DNA from: Saccoglossus kowalevskii
Taxonomy: Eukaryota > Hemichordata > Enteropneusta > Harrimaniidae
NCBI RefSeq assembly: GCF_000003605.2
Contig: NW_003105601.1
Span: 185,650-217,668, forward strand
DNA: 32,019 bases
Reading direction: 5' to 3'
Position 1 is the stretch's first letter, and every line of letters starts with the position of its first letter. This document shows positions 1 through 13,240 of this stretch, one piece after another. Under the pieces are notes generated by a model. The model worked only from the letters and a program-made list of their open reading frames with translations, did not search any database and was not told where the DNA came from. A program made the position numbers and the translations under genes.

Positions 1-2750
1 GTGTTTACTCTTTATGCACATAATAATAACAAAATATACGTGTCGCCTTCAGATATGATTAATATTTAAAGGATAAAACATTCAGTTTTTAAAGGAGTTA
101 TGCTAATAAATCTCTCTGAAACCAATCATGTACTTATTCGTGTTGTATTATGATATTTACACGACAGCAAATAATGATTGATTCGTAAACTGTATATTTA
201 GGTCATATTTCTTGCTGAGTTTTTATATTATATATATAATTATTATTATATTTTATATACAATTCTCCACATGTTACTAACAAATGATATTGAAAGGATT
301 TTAACAAGCGGTGTTACATCAACCAGGAATTTAGTTCCTTGTGGCGACCTCGTTGTACAAAACAGGGAAACAAGTTGAACAACACGTTGGAGAGGATCTA
401 TAAGAATACTGGCTCATTTTCCAAAGTTATTATAACGAATGGGTTGTTGGTAAACGTTTGCACGTCCAATTTATGCTTAAAGGTTAACTATTATGCTTAT
501 AGGTTAACCGCCAGTCAGTCATTGACATATAACAGTAATAATTCCCTCTGGGTGATAGATTTATTTTCGGCAACGCTGTGACAATATTTCCACAGTGAGT
601 CTGTCCTCTGTTATTTACGGAGCGACACTGTCAGCATAAATGTTGTCGATTCTGACATTAAACCACACTCCTGCGGTAGCGAGGCAATCATTAGCGTGCG
701 TAATCAATCATGATGTGTCAGTTGTACTCAAAATATGTCAATAGTCAGAAAAGTGGATAGTAGACATAATTTCGCAATGGGATACAATTTCCTGAACAAA
801 TTTCCCATGTGAGTAATTTACTTGCAAATTACCTATCGTCCAATCTAGAATGACGTAACTGTGTAATAGAATGGCAACCAAGAGGATCTCGGGATACCGA
901 TGATATAGATTTTGTTTTGTTGTATGATAAACGAACTATGCTTGGTTGTTTATCAAGTGATCGTTAATTTTTTCTGTGTATGTGATATTATGTAAAAATA
1001 AATATATCGTTATGTGAACCAGTCTACCAATCCTACACGCATATGCAGAGTAATGTCAATGAAGTGGTATTGTCATAAATTTGGAGAAAGTGAATATATT
1101 TATTTCGCAGATTCATAAAACTATTGCTACATATTTTTAAGATGTTGAATTTAAAATATTGCCATGAAATGAACAAGATTGAAAGACGTCAACTCAAAAT
1201 ACTTGTCAGACCATCTAGGTTTTCTGTTTCAAGAAGTCAAAATTACAAATATTGTTCACTAAAATTAGATATCTGAAGTTATCGCACGTAATAAAATATC
1301 TTCATGCAGTTATACCTGAGGCAACTACATGCACAATAGTCGATTTCAAGACGAAGTCGGAAATAAAATTCTTCACCAAAAAAAACAATATTCACTTGAT
1401 TTACAGAAATAAAGTCCATCGTCACGATATAAACGAATGTGATAAAGATTCCAACTAAATTATCAAAGCAATTATCAAAATATTTACTAAAATGTCAAGT
1501 TGTCGCCGTTGGACGACGACGGACATTCAGTAATTTCAGTACCCCGAGGAATTACAATGTTCGGGAATATTAGACTAACCACTACTAGTAACACACAATT
1601 ACAAATAATTCTATCTGATATGTAGGCTTGGTCACGTGTTCCGTATATGAACGCTTCGCGACAACTATGACTGTACATTTGCCATTTGAAAGGTACGTAT
1701 TACCTTTGAAAACGTACCCGACCTCGCCTCACAGTTTCTAATTTGATAATCCAGTATATGCACATATACTGCTGATACGGTATTCAGTAACTCAGTCATT
1801 ACGTTTGATTGTATTGGTATAATGAATAAAATCGTTAATTCAGCCAGACATGACAGTCCCAGTTGAATGTTATTGGATCATTAATCACAATGGAGATTTA
1901 TATCCTATTTTGTCAAATCCATCAGACTTTCACAACAGTTCCCGAATATTACATGGAAATAAGCAGATACTATACATTCTCGACTCGTGGCGCATGGTAT
2001 AAATTACCATAGCGTACGTGTGAAGTATACTTGGCTTTATAGCAGTTGAACGAATGTTTAAATGGTCCCTTCAATGCTTGTTATAGATAATGAATTTTTA
2101 ATTTATATCAGGCAGTTCCTAAATTATCATAAATGGATCGATCACGCGAGATCTGCTCAATTAAGACGATTGTCACATTATGTTACTACTCTGCATGAAT
2201 GATCTATAGACCATTCAGTGTCTTATATTTATGCAAATTGTCTAATAACTAGCCAACTATTATCCAACAGTGCAACGTCCTATAGTACACACGTGGTAAT
2301 GTCACTAACTATATGGGTTTATTGAGGCAGGTTTGGCCAGGTTACAAAATGCTTGGCATAGGTAGTAGAAACATAATTATTTGACACGAAGGCAAAATGA
2401 GGCAATCATCACTCAGTCGTAAAATGCAGTCATGATCCATTACGTGGGCTGTTATTGATTTGTCAAGTCAGTATTGAATGCGTTCGTTTGGAGAATACTA
2501 GTCATGCTAATGTCACATGCTCTTGACATTTTTCACGCAACGAAATAATATGAGTGGATTTTCAGTTTAAATATGAAATACTTCACCTATGACACACAGA
2601 CGTATAATTAGAATCGTTGAATGATATATGGCATAAGGGCTTGTTTAATGAATATTTAGCAGCAGTCGATTAGTGCTTCCTCTCTGTAGGCACTCGATCG
2701 TGTCTGCATCGCTGGTATATTAGATGATGGGCACTGTGTGAAGGTCGGAG
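1..2750. other. No recognisable gene; CpG-retaining A+T-rich DNA
   Basis: Short ORFs (63-80 codons at 339-581, 1252-1458 and 1487-1678) have no known motif, coding bias or splice context that convinces me. Small inverted repeats occur, such as CAGTATATG/CATATACTG at 1752-1771. CpG is common compared with the right half. Confidence 0.6.
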
Positions 2751-2752
2751 AA

Positions 2753-2855
2753 TATAAATGCCGGAAAACTTGATAACGATTAACATCAGTTTTGTCCCCT
2801 GCGGCTACACGTGTTAAACATGTAGTAATTTTGCGGAGTATTTAAAACACGTCAG
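2753..2855 (+). promoter_or_regulatory. Possible core promoter and short leader exon
   Basis: TATAAAT at 2753-2759 is followed by an initiator-like TCAGT (2786-2790) with its A 35 bp from the start of the TATA motif, slightly more than usual. About 65 bp later CAG/gtaaat at 2853-2861 fits a splice donor. No ORF of note starts here, so this would be a non-coding leader. The three signals are individually common in A+T-rich DNA. Confidence 0.15.
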
Positions 2856-2861
2856 GTAAAT

Positions 2862-5270
2862 AGTAAAGGTTTAAAGATTCAGTACTGCGAAGGAAAGGAA
2901 AGACAGAAGTGGAATCAAACACATTTACCTAATTAATTAATTATTTTATTAGAGAAGGATCCATGGCAAGCGTTTCTATCTGTTACACAACAACACACAT
3001 AGTCCATGCAATGCAATATTTTAAAGGGAAGACAATAATTGTTTCAGCTTTTATGTCTTAATGATCGAACTCTGAGAACACTCAATGTTAGCAAATCTTT
3101 AATCGGGGTTAACAGTACATATCTGTGGAAAATTAATTGGGGTTAAGAAATGCAGTATTCGCGAAAGTTTAAACAATCTGAATCACTGTAGTGTTAACTT
3201 GGTTAATATTTTCCTGGGCGAAAACAAAACCTCATATGTTCGCATACATTAAAAAGCGTGAATTTGCACCGATATTTCTATCACGACGAAGGTTCATATT
3301 GACAACGCTACTAAATGATATATATGCTAGTCACGACAACACAAAATGTCCCACAGCTGTATAGATAACTTAAAATAGCCTTGAATATTATTAGTAATAA
3401 AAAAGACTCAGAAAACATGCAGCCTATACTAACACTTATGGCCGCGTTAAGTTATATCGAAAGAAATAATGGAGTGATTTATTTTAACGGATTTAGCTGT
3501 TAAATTCCAGGTAAAGACTGTGATTTGATGTTTCGTAAATCCATTAATGTATAATATGTTGGAAATAGAATGTATTCCATTCCCAATCAGCGTCATTTCA
3601 CGTTGCTGACTTCGAAGGAATTATTTAGCAATCTATTTAAATTATATATACTAGCTTTCTGGGTTTTTAGATATTTATCATTTCAGTTATGAGATTCCAT
3701 CTGATAATCGCCACAAAAGCATATAACAGTGTTGGTTTGTTCAAAACTTGCAATGATTTTGGCCAAACTTGAAAAGGTATAAGCCGCCTGCACAAATATT
3801 TACCAATAAAAAAAAATTGTATAATTTGAGAATATGATAGAGGTAGAGTGGAATTATATGAAGAAAAGAAAGATGTTAGGTATAAAATGACGACGTAAAG
3901 ACGTGATTTTTAATTGTTCGGTGACATAAATAAATGTATCATTCAGTTCCTTAATACTTAGACACACAAATGTAGACTATTAATAACGTATTCGACAGTC
4001 ACTCGATGATGTATTGCTCATCATTGCTAAATACGAGTCTTGAATTCCATAATATTTTACCGTTTTCTCCATTATGTGATGTAGACTACTATTACTCAAA
4101 AGTGATAAATGGGATTTCCTTATTATTCTCGTATAATTAAACAGACTGCTAATGGTCTGATTACCGAATCACCTTGCGCAAAACAAAGATGTTATTTATT
4201 CAGGAGGGCAACTTGCTGAATCAGAGGCCATTACTGGATAACATTAACGCTTAGGTGAAGCTTGCGAGATTACACACAATGCAAATTACTGTAACCTTGT
4301 GTCGTTCAGTAAACAGAGAAACTCATGATGAAAATAACAAATGATCACAATGAACTGGAATAATTTAATGTATATTTTTAGTTGTTTTGTATATTTGCAT
4401 GGCTTTGTAATAGTGTACGTCGTCACATCACTGAGTGGCATTACATTAATGTAGATGCTGTTAGTATTGATGCTAAACCAATTAGTGACCTTTACATACA
4501 TTGATACTCGGCATAGTATACCGCAGAAAACTATCTTTCTTCTAGTGTCACCGATTATGTATCCTTGTTGATTACATGAATTTGCAAACAATCGGCATCA
4601 TCTCGCGTATACTAGTAGTCGCAGGTCCCAGTTTCTTCCTATGCTGTGTGAAATTGATCGGACGGGTTTAGCGGTCTCTGCACGTAATATGTTCGGTTGT
4701 TATGCATCTCGTTTTGGTAACGCTTGGTGGTTGAAGGGAAGACGTGCAAGGCCGTGCCGTGTAGCTCGGCGATTTAGTGCGGTTAGCGAGCGTCAAGTCA
4801 CAAGCGCAGTAAATGCTACATGGATAGTATTTACATTGCCGTGTCTTATTCACAAGCATAAATAATATATTTGTTTAAGCGCTTGGGGGATTGTACTCGA
4901 CGACGGTTTGTGTGAGTATTCCACTCCGATAATAAAAAACGTGTATGCAAAAAAAAAGGAAATTGTTGACAATGTACTGTATTCTAGAAAACTCGATTCA
5001 AAAAAGCCTCAAAATGTATTCCACATAAACGCTCTCAGATTGTATGTATTTTACGAGGTATTTTCATCCTACCATATTAGGAAATGCGAATTCAAAATAT
5101 GGAAGATTTACGCGCGTAAGCGACCTCTAATAATAAAAACCTGGCTGCCATCAGAATTTGACCGGATTCAACACAAAGAAGTTCCAGTCGCTGATTCTGT
5201 TCTGTAAACATTTTGGATTTCGGAATCCCCAAGGTGTATCTTTGGAAGAGAAAGATGTATAATAGTAAGG
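2862..5270. other. No recognisable gene; local G+C-richer patch at 4610-4880
   Basis: The patch 4610-4880 is richer in G+C and CpG than its surroundings and is open in one frame on each strand (74 and 63 codons), which reflects base composition more than coding. A 99-codon ORF follows at 4908-5207 on the plus strand and a 101-codon ORF lies at 4286-4591 on the minus strand. Neither resembles a family I know. The patch could be an unmethylated regulatory region or a first exon, but nothing proves it. Confidence 0.5.
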
Positions 5271-5395
5271 TTATTACGAGAATACCTCAAAGTATGTGCA
5301 CTTAAACAGTACCCCGCGCATCGACATCCGCTGTGCGTCGGTCGATATTCCCGTTGTACTGTTTTTGTGCATACTTTGAGGTATCCTCGTAATAA
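5271..5395. repeat. 125-bp near-palindrome
   Basis: TTATTACGAGAATACCTCAA at 5271 and TTGAGGTATCCTCGTAATAA ending at 5395 pair with one mismatch. Pairing goes on through AAGTATGTGCAC/GTGCATACTT and AACAGTAC/GTACTGTT, and after a poorly matched part again at ATCGAC/GTCGAT, leaving a loop of about 15 nt. It may be a small fold-back element or a hairpin RNA source. No target duplication is clear. Confidence 0.75.
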
Positions 5396-6505
5396 TTCCA
5401 TAGTATGCACTGGTGAATAATTGGAAAAACCGAACGAAGTCCTTCACTCAAACAAGTACTCGTAGTAGCCATTTTAATATGAAATTACTTGCCGCCAGAC
5501 ATTGTCTCTACACATTGCATGTTACTACTCCTTTAAAAGGCCTATCATTCTATTACTAGATATTGAATTAATTTATAGGGAGCATCTTTTCATGATGAGA
5601 ATAAGTGTGGTATAACTTTATACACGATGAGCACTCAGGTGATAATATGTATAGCGAATATAGGCAATTACCAAGAATGGCGTTCATGTCATTTATAAGT
5701 GGTCCTCAAACCAGACTTGCATGAAATTGGCAATACTTCATAGGAAATGAAATGTATATTTAGCATTTTATTGGGTCATGAATCTGTTTCATAAGAAGCA
5801 GCTAAACGGGGATGCAAAAATTGATATTGATTGCGTAGATTTTATATAAGGATAACACACACTTCTATTGGGTGTTGTGTCTTCTGGAGAATGTATATAC
5901 GGAGACTTTTTTCAATTGTCATTCTCATTGCTATTATTATTACAGATGATTAAATGACATGATATTTTGATAACATGTAAATGTGGTGTTTTTACCGGTT
6001 CGAAGCAGATCATGTCTCCTTGTTTTTAACTCTGTTTTTAATTCCTGAAAACAGTTATGTGGTACTTATTTTGACTCGGAATGCTGACTCGGAAAACGTA
6101 GGTAATGCCATAATACGTATTGATACAAACTTCCGCATTTAACTACGATATGTATGGACAGGGATATAGTATTACAGTATACCTGCAACAGCGACGTGTC
6201 CGCTCAAACGATTCTCATATGCTCCAGTTTCCGGGTGACCTACAGCCTGGGAAAGAATATACCAGGTCCTTGTACGAACTAAATGTTCAAATGCGTGTCG
6301 CACAAATGCACCAAGGGTGTAAAAGACAATAGTTTGTTGTGTGTCAACAGTAGCTGTAGTAATCTATATGTGTGTGTTCAGTCTTTTAACATAAACAGAA
6401 AATATAAATAATAAATAGAAAAGCAATTATGATTTACATGTAAAATATCATTTTGAGTCGGGGTGAAGTGTCTGTATGAATTACCCAAGGGGTGTAATTA
6501 GCCTG
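5396..6505. other. No recognisable gene
   Basis: A 70-codon plus-strand ORF (6120-6332) is the only one of note and shows no family motif or flanking splice sites that fit. The rest is A+T-rich unique-looking DNA leading into the satellite array. Confidence 0.55.
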
Positions 6506-7484
6506 GTGTGTCTGTCCATGTAAACAAAATCTCAAAAAACTGCGCGGATGTTGATCAAATTTAGTACGTAGGTACCTTGGGAAATATGCAGACAAGATTA
6601 GTTTGGGGGCATGTCCACGCATATTAGGTAGTTAATTTGCATATCAATCATCTCATTTCAGCGTGTGTAAGCAAAATGTCAGAAACCTCCTGGCGGATTT
6701 CGATCAAACATGGGTACTTTGGGAAAATGCACAGACATGATTAGTTTGTGCCATGTCTGTGCATATTAAATAGCTAATTTACATATCAATTGTCCTATTT
6801 CAGCCTGTGTATGCAAAATCACAACAACTTTTTAGCGGATTTTGATCAAATTTAGTCAGAGATACCTTGGGGGTAATGTGCAGCAATGATTAGGTTTAGG
6901 GCTATGTTCTTGCATATTAAGAAGCTAATATGCACAATGTCTCATTTCAGCCTGTCTAAGCAAAATCTTATAACTTAATGCTATTGCTCCTACCGACTGT
7001 TTTTTTTTTTTATTCTAAGACGTTTATAATAACACCACAGCTTTGGGGCCATGTCCACGCATATTGGGTAGCTAACTTCCATATCAATCATCTCATTTCA
7101 GCGTGTGTAAACAATATTTCAAAAACCTTCTAGCGGATTTTGACCAAACATGGGTACTTTGTAAAAATGCACAGACATGAATTGTTTGTCTGATGTCTGT
7201 GCATATTAAGTGGCTAATTTGCATATTATATCTCTATTCAGCCTGTGTATGCGAAATCAGAACAACTTTCTAGCGGATTTGAATCAAATTTAATACAGAG
7301 TTACATGCGGGTAATGCGCAGTCATGATTAGTTTTAGAGCCATGTTTCTGCATATTAAGAAATTTAATTTGCATATTGTCTCATTTCAGCCTGTGTAAGC
7401 AAAATCTCATATCCTCTAATGCTATTCCTCTTTCACTGACTGTTGGAATTTTCATTTCCGAGACGTTTATAAAGAACACTGCAG
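6506..7484. repeat. Satellite-like array: ~145-bp units in a 440-bp higher-order repeat
   Basis: The landmark TTTCAGCSTGTGTAAGCAAA recurs with its GCSTG at 6661, 6803, 6950, 7101, 7241 and 7389, spacing 140-151 bp. Every third unit matches best: the segments 6604-7043 and 7044-7484 are two copies of a 440-bp trimer, seen for example in GCATGTCCACGCATATT at 6609 and the like at 7049, and ATGCTATTNCTC at 6979 and 7420. A partial unit precedes from about 6506. A poly(T) tract near 7000 interrupts copy one. Short ORFs here are by-products of the repeat. Confidence 0.8.
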
Positions 7485-10400
7485 CTTTGCAGGGTTTAAT
7501 TTCAGTTAAGTATTTGTCTTCACCACGCGAAAATGTATCATTCACTGTTCTCCCCACTGTAACAACAATGGATACTCGGGTGGACGTCCTACATTTATCT
7601 CTCATACTCGTATTTATTGGATTGCATTGTATATACATTATTTATGACAGAAATTGTCATGTGCTAAACACGCGTAAGCAATAATTACAATGCAAGATGG
7701 ATATCACTTCAAGTAGGTCTAAAATTAAAGATAACTAGATAACACTGTGCCTAGATTGTTAACTCAGCTTTATTATTCCATCTTTTATCTTTTAGTAATT
7801 TCAGACAATTTTATATAATCCAGCAATAAATGACCCGATTGATCATCGCTATAGTGTTGTAGGCCGTAGATTTTATGACAACAACCAAATTTGATTCAAC
7901 CGGAAAAACACAGAAAAGAGGTAATTCCTGCCTTATACAACGTTAACGCAAAAAAACACTAAAACAGCTTAGAAATATGATTAAGCAAAACAAAAGCGAG
8001 GAAGCAGTTTCACTCACCACCCCCGGTGAAAACGACTTCGTAATAAATCAACAAAGCAATATTATATGAAATCGACATAATTAATGCATGTGTAATTTCG
8101 AGAGCGAAAATTAGCATACTGATGTGCATGTAATCTCGAATGCGAATATTTGTTCTACAAATGAAAAAAATGTGAGAGCGTACCTCTGTAAATAAACGAC
8201 CGTGTGTCTTGTTGTTGTTTTTTTCTACTGTTTTGCAAATATATGAACATGCAAATTAATAACATTCTTGATAAAATGCTTCGTCTTTCAAACGAAGAGA
8301 TTGTCACTTGCACATACGCGAGATTTGTCTCCTAACCGACGGTAACAAAGCGCACTAAAAACGCAAACGCTCGTGCACGCTTTGGCCGTTCGCCATTTGC
8401 GCAGCTGACGATTTCCCCCGCTTTAATATCATTCAATGATTTTGTGATGTGTTTGTTAGCGGCGAAGGTAACACATTATAGGCATTTAATTAAGCTCGCA
8501 TTCAGACAACATTACGAAATTTATATGAGATATACAAATAAGAAACAACGCTGCCCTTTGCGAAGATCTTCGGCTTCAAATATATAGACATTTGCACTAT
8601 AGCTATCGGTGCGTATAATGGGATCTCTACCTGATTGTGTTTGCATGCTAAAAGCAGTATCAACTGAAAACATTTAGTATTTCTCTAAAGGAACGGTGTG
8701 TGTTCTTTGAAGTGCTCAGAACGTCTCCATGGAGTCGATTCTAAGGACCTCGTATTTCCGCTTGTAGACAGCTGGTAATCGATAGACAACCACAGTGTAG
8801 TCCATGTAAGATGATTAGCTTTTTTTATTCCCAGACACAGATTATTGTCCAAATATATACATACAATCTCTGACAGTATGTTTGTACTGAAAATCGAAGT
8901 ATAGTCTTGAAGAACGATAAGCGAATGCTGTGACTACTAATAACTTGGGATCACGTTATTCTTTTAACCTAGGTATGAAACACAAGCTGATAGTTTACAT
9001 TTGGCTGTACAGTAGACGTTATAACAAACTAGCGTAATTTAGCACAGGATTCCACAGCGTAATTACAGGAAATTATAACTTCGCTGTTTTTCGCAATATA
9101 AAACTGTTAAAGAATCAACACTAATTTAAATGCTGTTACAGTATTATTTCCTTTCGAAATTATATTTTGCAAAGGTTTCAAAAAGTGTTCAAAAAACTGG
9201 AACGTGATAATTCATCCAATAATTAAGTGACTGAAATTACTACGTTAGACTCGCAAGTAAAATTGAAAACGTAATGATTTCTCACGGCATACGTTCATTC
9301 GGTAAAACGATAATAATTGACACTCTCTACTGCAAAGTCCATTATTACCAAACAGTGTTGAATCGTTGAATACCTACATATGTATAGTTGCTGTATTTTC
9401 GCGAATGTGTCTAGTTTGTATACTTATAGTTTATGTGATATATATAAACAACTTAATGTGTGTCTCTCGCGCTTTCATGGCAATATTCTTTTTGATTTTG
9501 ACAAATTAAAAATCGTGTGTTGGTCAATTGATGGTATAAAATGATAATAAATAGGTAATAAGCACATCTTGAGAAAAGTAACAAATAATATTAATATATT
9601 TGAAAGAGTCTAAACTATGTCAATTTAGAATAATTATTAACAATTACATAATTGATTATGATTATTTATAGTTATTGATAATCCCGATTGATAGATCTTA
9701 AATTCAAGGTCATACGTCACTGAAAACGAAATATACACAGTCCCCGTGTAATACAATTGACAAATGATATACATCAACAATGCTGCAGAATATGGTCAAA
9801 TCCGTTGTCCGTGTAGAATAGCCATAGCAATGAAAACATTTTCAAGTTTCATTTTAACCGACATTTTGTACAAGACGCTTAGAGATTTCATATAAAAACA
9901 CGTTTACTGGAATTAGGGAGGAGATTGAAATCAAAACTGGAATATATTATTGTGACTATGGCTATTATTTTCGGAAATTGCAAATCTTGAAACATTGTTT
10001 CTTTATTTGGATTTTAACCTAAAGGACCATCTTATAATGCAGTCCCATGGCAGACAGTGAAATGTGAAAAGAGAGCATTGCTCAATTACACATAATGCAC
10101 GAGAGAAAAACAAAATACTATTCGTCCCATCAAGTGCGTTTAACCAGTTTGTGCGTCATACAATGGTAAACTGTATTTAAACATGGTAGGATGCATATAG
10201 AATAAAACAAATAGAATAGTAAATCATATTAGTAACCCTGTTATGTTCACTAAACGTCAAATTTACACAAAATATTACGATATTATCAAAGTAAAAAGCA
10301 CTACGGGCATTCTTACAATGAGACATTGCAGATAAATTAGGTATCCACCGCTTGATGTAATAATCACATTTAATATGACATGTAGTCATTTCTATGTCTA

Positions 10401-10927
10401 TGCATGAAGTGCACACATCATGTACATTTCAATTGTATGTGTATTTCGTCGGAATCGTGTAAGTGATAGGCTTGTCGTTGTGTTCGCCAGTAATTGCTTG
10501 ACCCATAGGTGATGTTTCACGTGACAATAGCATATGATTACATACTTACTAGAAAGACTAAGTTGTTGTCGACGTCTCTCTCTATATATATGCAGTATCT
10601 CACATCAATAGCGCCAATAGGTTCTTTGCATTTATAAAATCACGTTTTCAAACTGAGGCCAAATGAAATAGGAATTCCAATTTCTAATTTGATTTTATTG
10701 ACATTGACGAGACATTAGTTTGTTATGTAGGTATATATTGATACAAGTGTCTGCGTTTATGGCAACATTCAGGCATTATAACACACAGTGGATTGCCTAA
10801 CGGTTTCCTTTTTCAGTACATGAAAGTGCAAAATAGACTGGACGAATATGTACACTGACTAAGAGAAGCGCATTAAGTGACGCATTACATGATAGGCTGT
10901 AGTAAGCATTGATTCGAATTCCACCAC
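7485..10927. other. No recognisable gene; CpG-rich stretch at 8280-8420
   Basis: The part 8280-8420 has an unusually high density of CpG (GCGCACTAAAAACGCAAACG and similar), followed by A+T-rich DNA. Good splice-donor strings appear on the minus strand near 8010 (gtgagt) and 10540 (gtaagtatg), but the open stretch beside each has no matching acceptor or known motif. They could belong to the gene that starts at 13128, but I could not build an exon chain. Confidence 0.5.
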
Positions 10928-10965
10928 CAACATGTCTTTGCGTAATCAACATGTCTTTGCGTAAT
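10928..10965. repeat. Perfect 19-bp tandem duplication
   Basis: CAACATGTCTTTGCGTAAT occurs twice in direct succession (10928-10946 and 10947-10965) with no mismatch. This is a recent local duplication; no function is evident. Confidence 0.9.
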
Positions 10966-13020
10966 TCTGTTTCTCTTCAATGTAAACATTTATTATATTA
11001 TATTTTGCCGATCCATCAATACATACACAGATCCTGTGAAGTATGATAACGTTACGATATAGGCAGTACGAAGAGAATGATACGTGGACCCTTTTTTTAA
11101 CTGGCTATACTAGTCGATTGTCTTCCTCCCACAACCACATGTATAATTTCTATTCCTGAGATTATTTGGAAATGAAGAACTGAATTGAACAGAACCAACT
11201 GATTATTATTCTGATTATCCCATCTAATCACAGAATCACACTGTAACATACGGCACAGTAATCACATTGTCTCCCTGTGGTTGTGATCCTGAGTTCAGTT
11301 GAAAACCATCTCTGATCTAGCCGACGAGTGTAGAAGGTGAAAGTGCTAATGCAAATTGCTTTTTGTAGAGTAATTGTATGCCAGGAAATATTACGACAAA
11401 TACAGCGCAATGATTAGTTTAAAATAACTTCTAATAAAAACCTTCTAAAACACAGCCGATATATCCATGTGGCATTAAATATAACTCTTTCTTTCAGCTG
11501 AATTAGATTACTATTTCAACTGTACTACGCATACAAAATACACATGAGCTGATTTAATTTGTTCTCTTGTTTGGCTTTTTTTTTCTATTTTTTCAACTCA
11601 AAGAATGCTGAAGTGTAGTATAATACCCATGGTACGTGGGCGAGCAGATCTCGACGTTTCACGTGAGAGCATATCGAATAACTGTCGATGTCAGCAAATT
11701 CTTCAGCATCCTGGTTTCATATTACAAACTCCCGGGAGTTAATAGATAACAGTAACACATAGAATTGAAAACAAAAAGCTATCAAAGCTATGTGTAAAGC
11801 TAAATAATGTGTAACGGATCAGGATTCGCTTAACAACTTTGTGTATAATAAAAAGAACATATTTTACCGTAGATGTTATAAATTAGGGTATACATTATCG
11901 AAGATTTTGTTTCAAATTTATAGGAACAGTGCTCCAATGCTAATTAGCTTAGAAAAATATAGGCTCAAACTAGAGACTGCTATGCCAAAATATTATTGCC
12001 TTGCAGTACATCTTTATCTTTACCTATGATTTGTAATGCAGATTTTACCATTGGTTATGTGAAATTGAGGCGTTTGACTGTTTGATGGTGACATACTAAA
12101 ATACTCAACACGCGTCATATGCCACAGACATCTCCTCATGGGTTTACGCGAGTGTGATAATCTATTCAAGTGTGTATATGGAAAATATCAGTAAATTAAT
12201 AATGCAATAACAGTTGTATCTCCTCTAAATTGGTTCTTTGCAAAATTGCAATGTGTACACCAGATCGTTCCGCTCTTATGGTTTCACTCATTCGCGCTGA
12301 TTTCCCTCGACACTCTTCAAAATTTGTTAGATTCAAAAAAAAAACTAAAGGTCAATTTCCATCAAAGATGTGTTGCATTGCGTATAGAACAGTCGCATAT
12401 AGTGGGTAATTGCAGGTAACGTGGCGTTTAGTATGTGCTAGAGAAGTCAGCAAATCACCAGCCATACCTACAGATCATTCTCATTGAAGTGAGCGGAGAG
12501 TTAAAATTAATGGACTCTGTCGAGAATTAGGAATCACAGAGTTTATATACGAGTTTACGATGGTCTGGAAATCCACATTGTTAATAAAGTCGGCTCTATC
12601 TGCAATTGTTAAGGCTTATTCGTAAGTAAGTGTGATTCAATTAACATTGAGGATGTGGGTAAGTTCAAAGCAGATTGTTCCTTTGTGTTTGTATCTATAA
12701 ATAACATGAACAAAATATGCTATTTGGACGAATTTCTGTAAAATGTACGTTATTGGCACTTATATCTGCACATCGTTTCATTATTTTTTTTTTGCACCAT
12801 CTCAACCATTGACTAAATTACTGCTAAAGAGGTGCTTTGTGTATTTTTTTTTTGTGTTTTTTTTTTATATATTTTTTATCAAACAAGTAGGGTTGCTTTT
12901 AAAACAATCCAAACATGAGATAGAATGAGTAAAATACAAACATGGTGTGCCACGTGTTGACACTACGAATGACTGACGGATTACAGCAAATTGGGTTGAA
13001 TGAAAATAACTCGCACTCAC
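10966..13020. other. No recognisable exon; presumed first intron of the gene starting at 13128
   Basis: ORFs of 60-62 codons on either strand have no recognisable content. Poly(T) tracts at 12780-12880 make up the 61-codon plus-strand ORF there. If the exon at 13021-13128 is real, this stretch is its first intron. Confidence 0.45.
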
Positions 13021-13128
13021 CACAACGACTATTTCAAATCCATCGATTTCAGAATCACCCAAAGTGGGCGCGGTGAACAAAAACAGGATAAAATAAGCCG
13101 AACATGCTGCGAAAGTATTCCCGTCCAT
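13021..13128 (-). CDS. Probable first coding exon with signal peptide, unidentified gene
   Basis: On the minus strand an ATG at 13128 opens 36 codons that end exactly at a consensus donor (GTC GTT GTG/gtgagtgcg), phase 0. The peptide begins MDGNTFAACS, continues AYFILFLFTA with a hydrophobic core, then PTLGDSEIDG and FEIVVV. This is a good secretory signal peptide with likely cleavage near TLG/D. The upstream DNA is CpG-rich with an E-box-type GTCACGTGAT about 113 bp before the ATG, as expected near a start site. The rest of the gene should lie leftwards on the minus strand, but I could not find a matching second exon in 1-12900, so the family is unknown. It is not the missing FKBP11 exon, because it lies downstream of that gene's stop codon. 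A chance ORF beside a chance donor remains possible. Confidence 0.5.
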
Positions 13129-13240
13129 TCTCAGACAATTGTTATTTTTTTCAGAACAGGATCTCAGGTATCAATCAAGCCGGAACATCACATCTTGAAG
13201 CGAGATGCGTTCCCGCGAGTTACCTTACAAATGTTCGTAT

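Noticed and set aside
4641-5207. ORFs of 74 and 99 codons as a possible gene
   Set aside because: No known motif, no start context or splice sites that fit, and the first part is equally open on the opposite strand.
7995-8075. Minus-strand ATG with 20 codons before a gtgagt donor (MSISYNIALL)
   Set aside because: No signal peptide or motif, and the stretch is too short to separate from chance.
10544-10640. Minus-strand open stretch before a strong gtaagtatg donor
   Set aside because: About 30 codons are open but no usable acceptor keeps the frame, so an exon cannot be supported.
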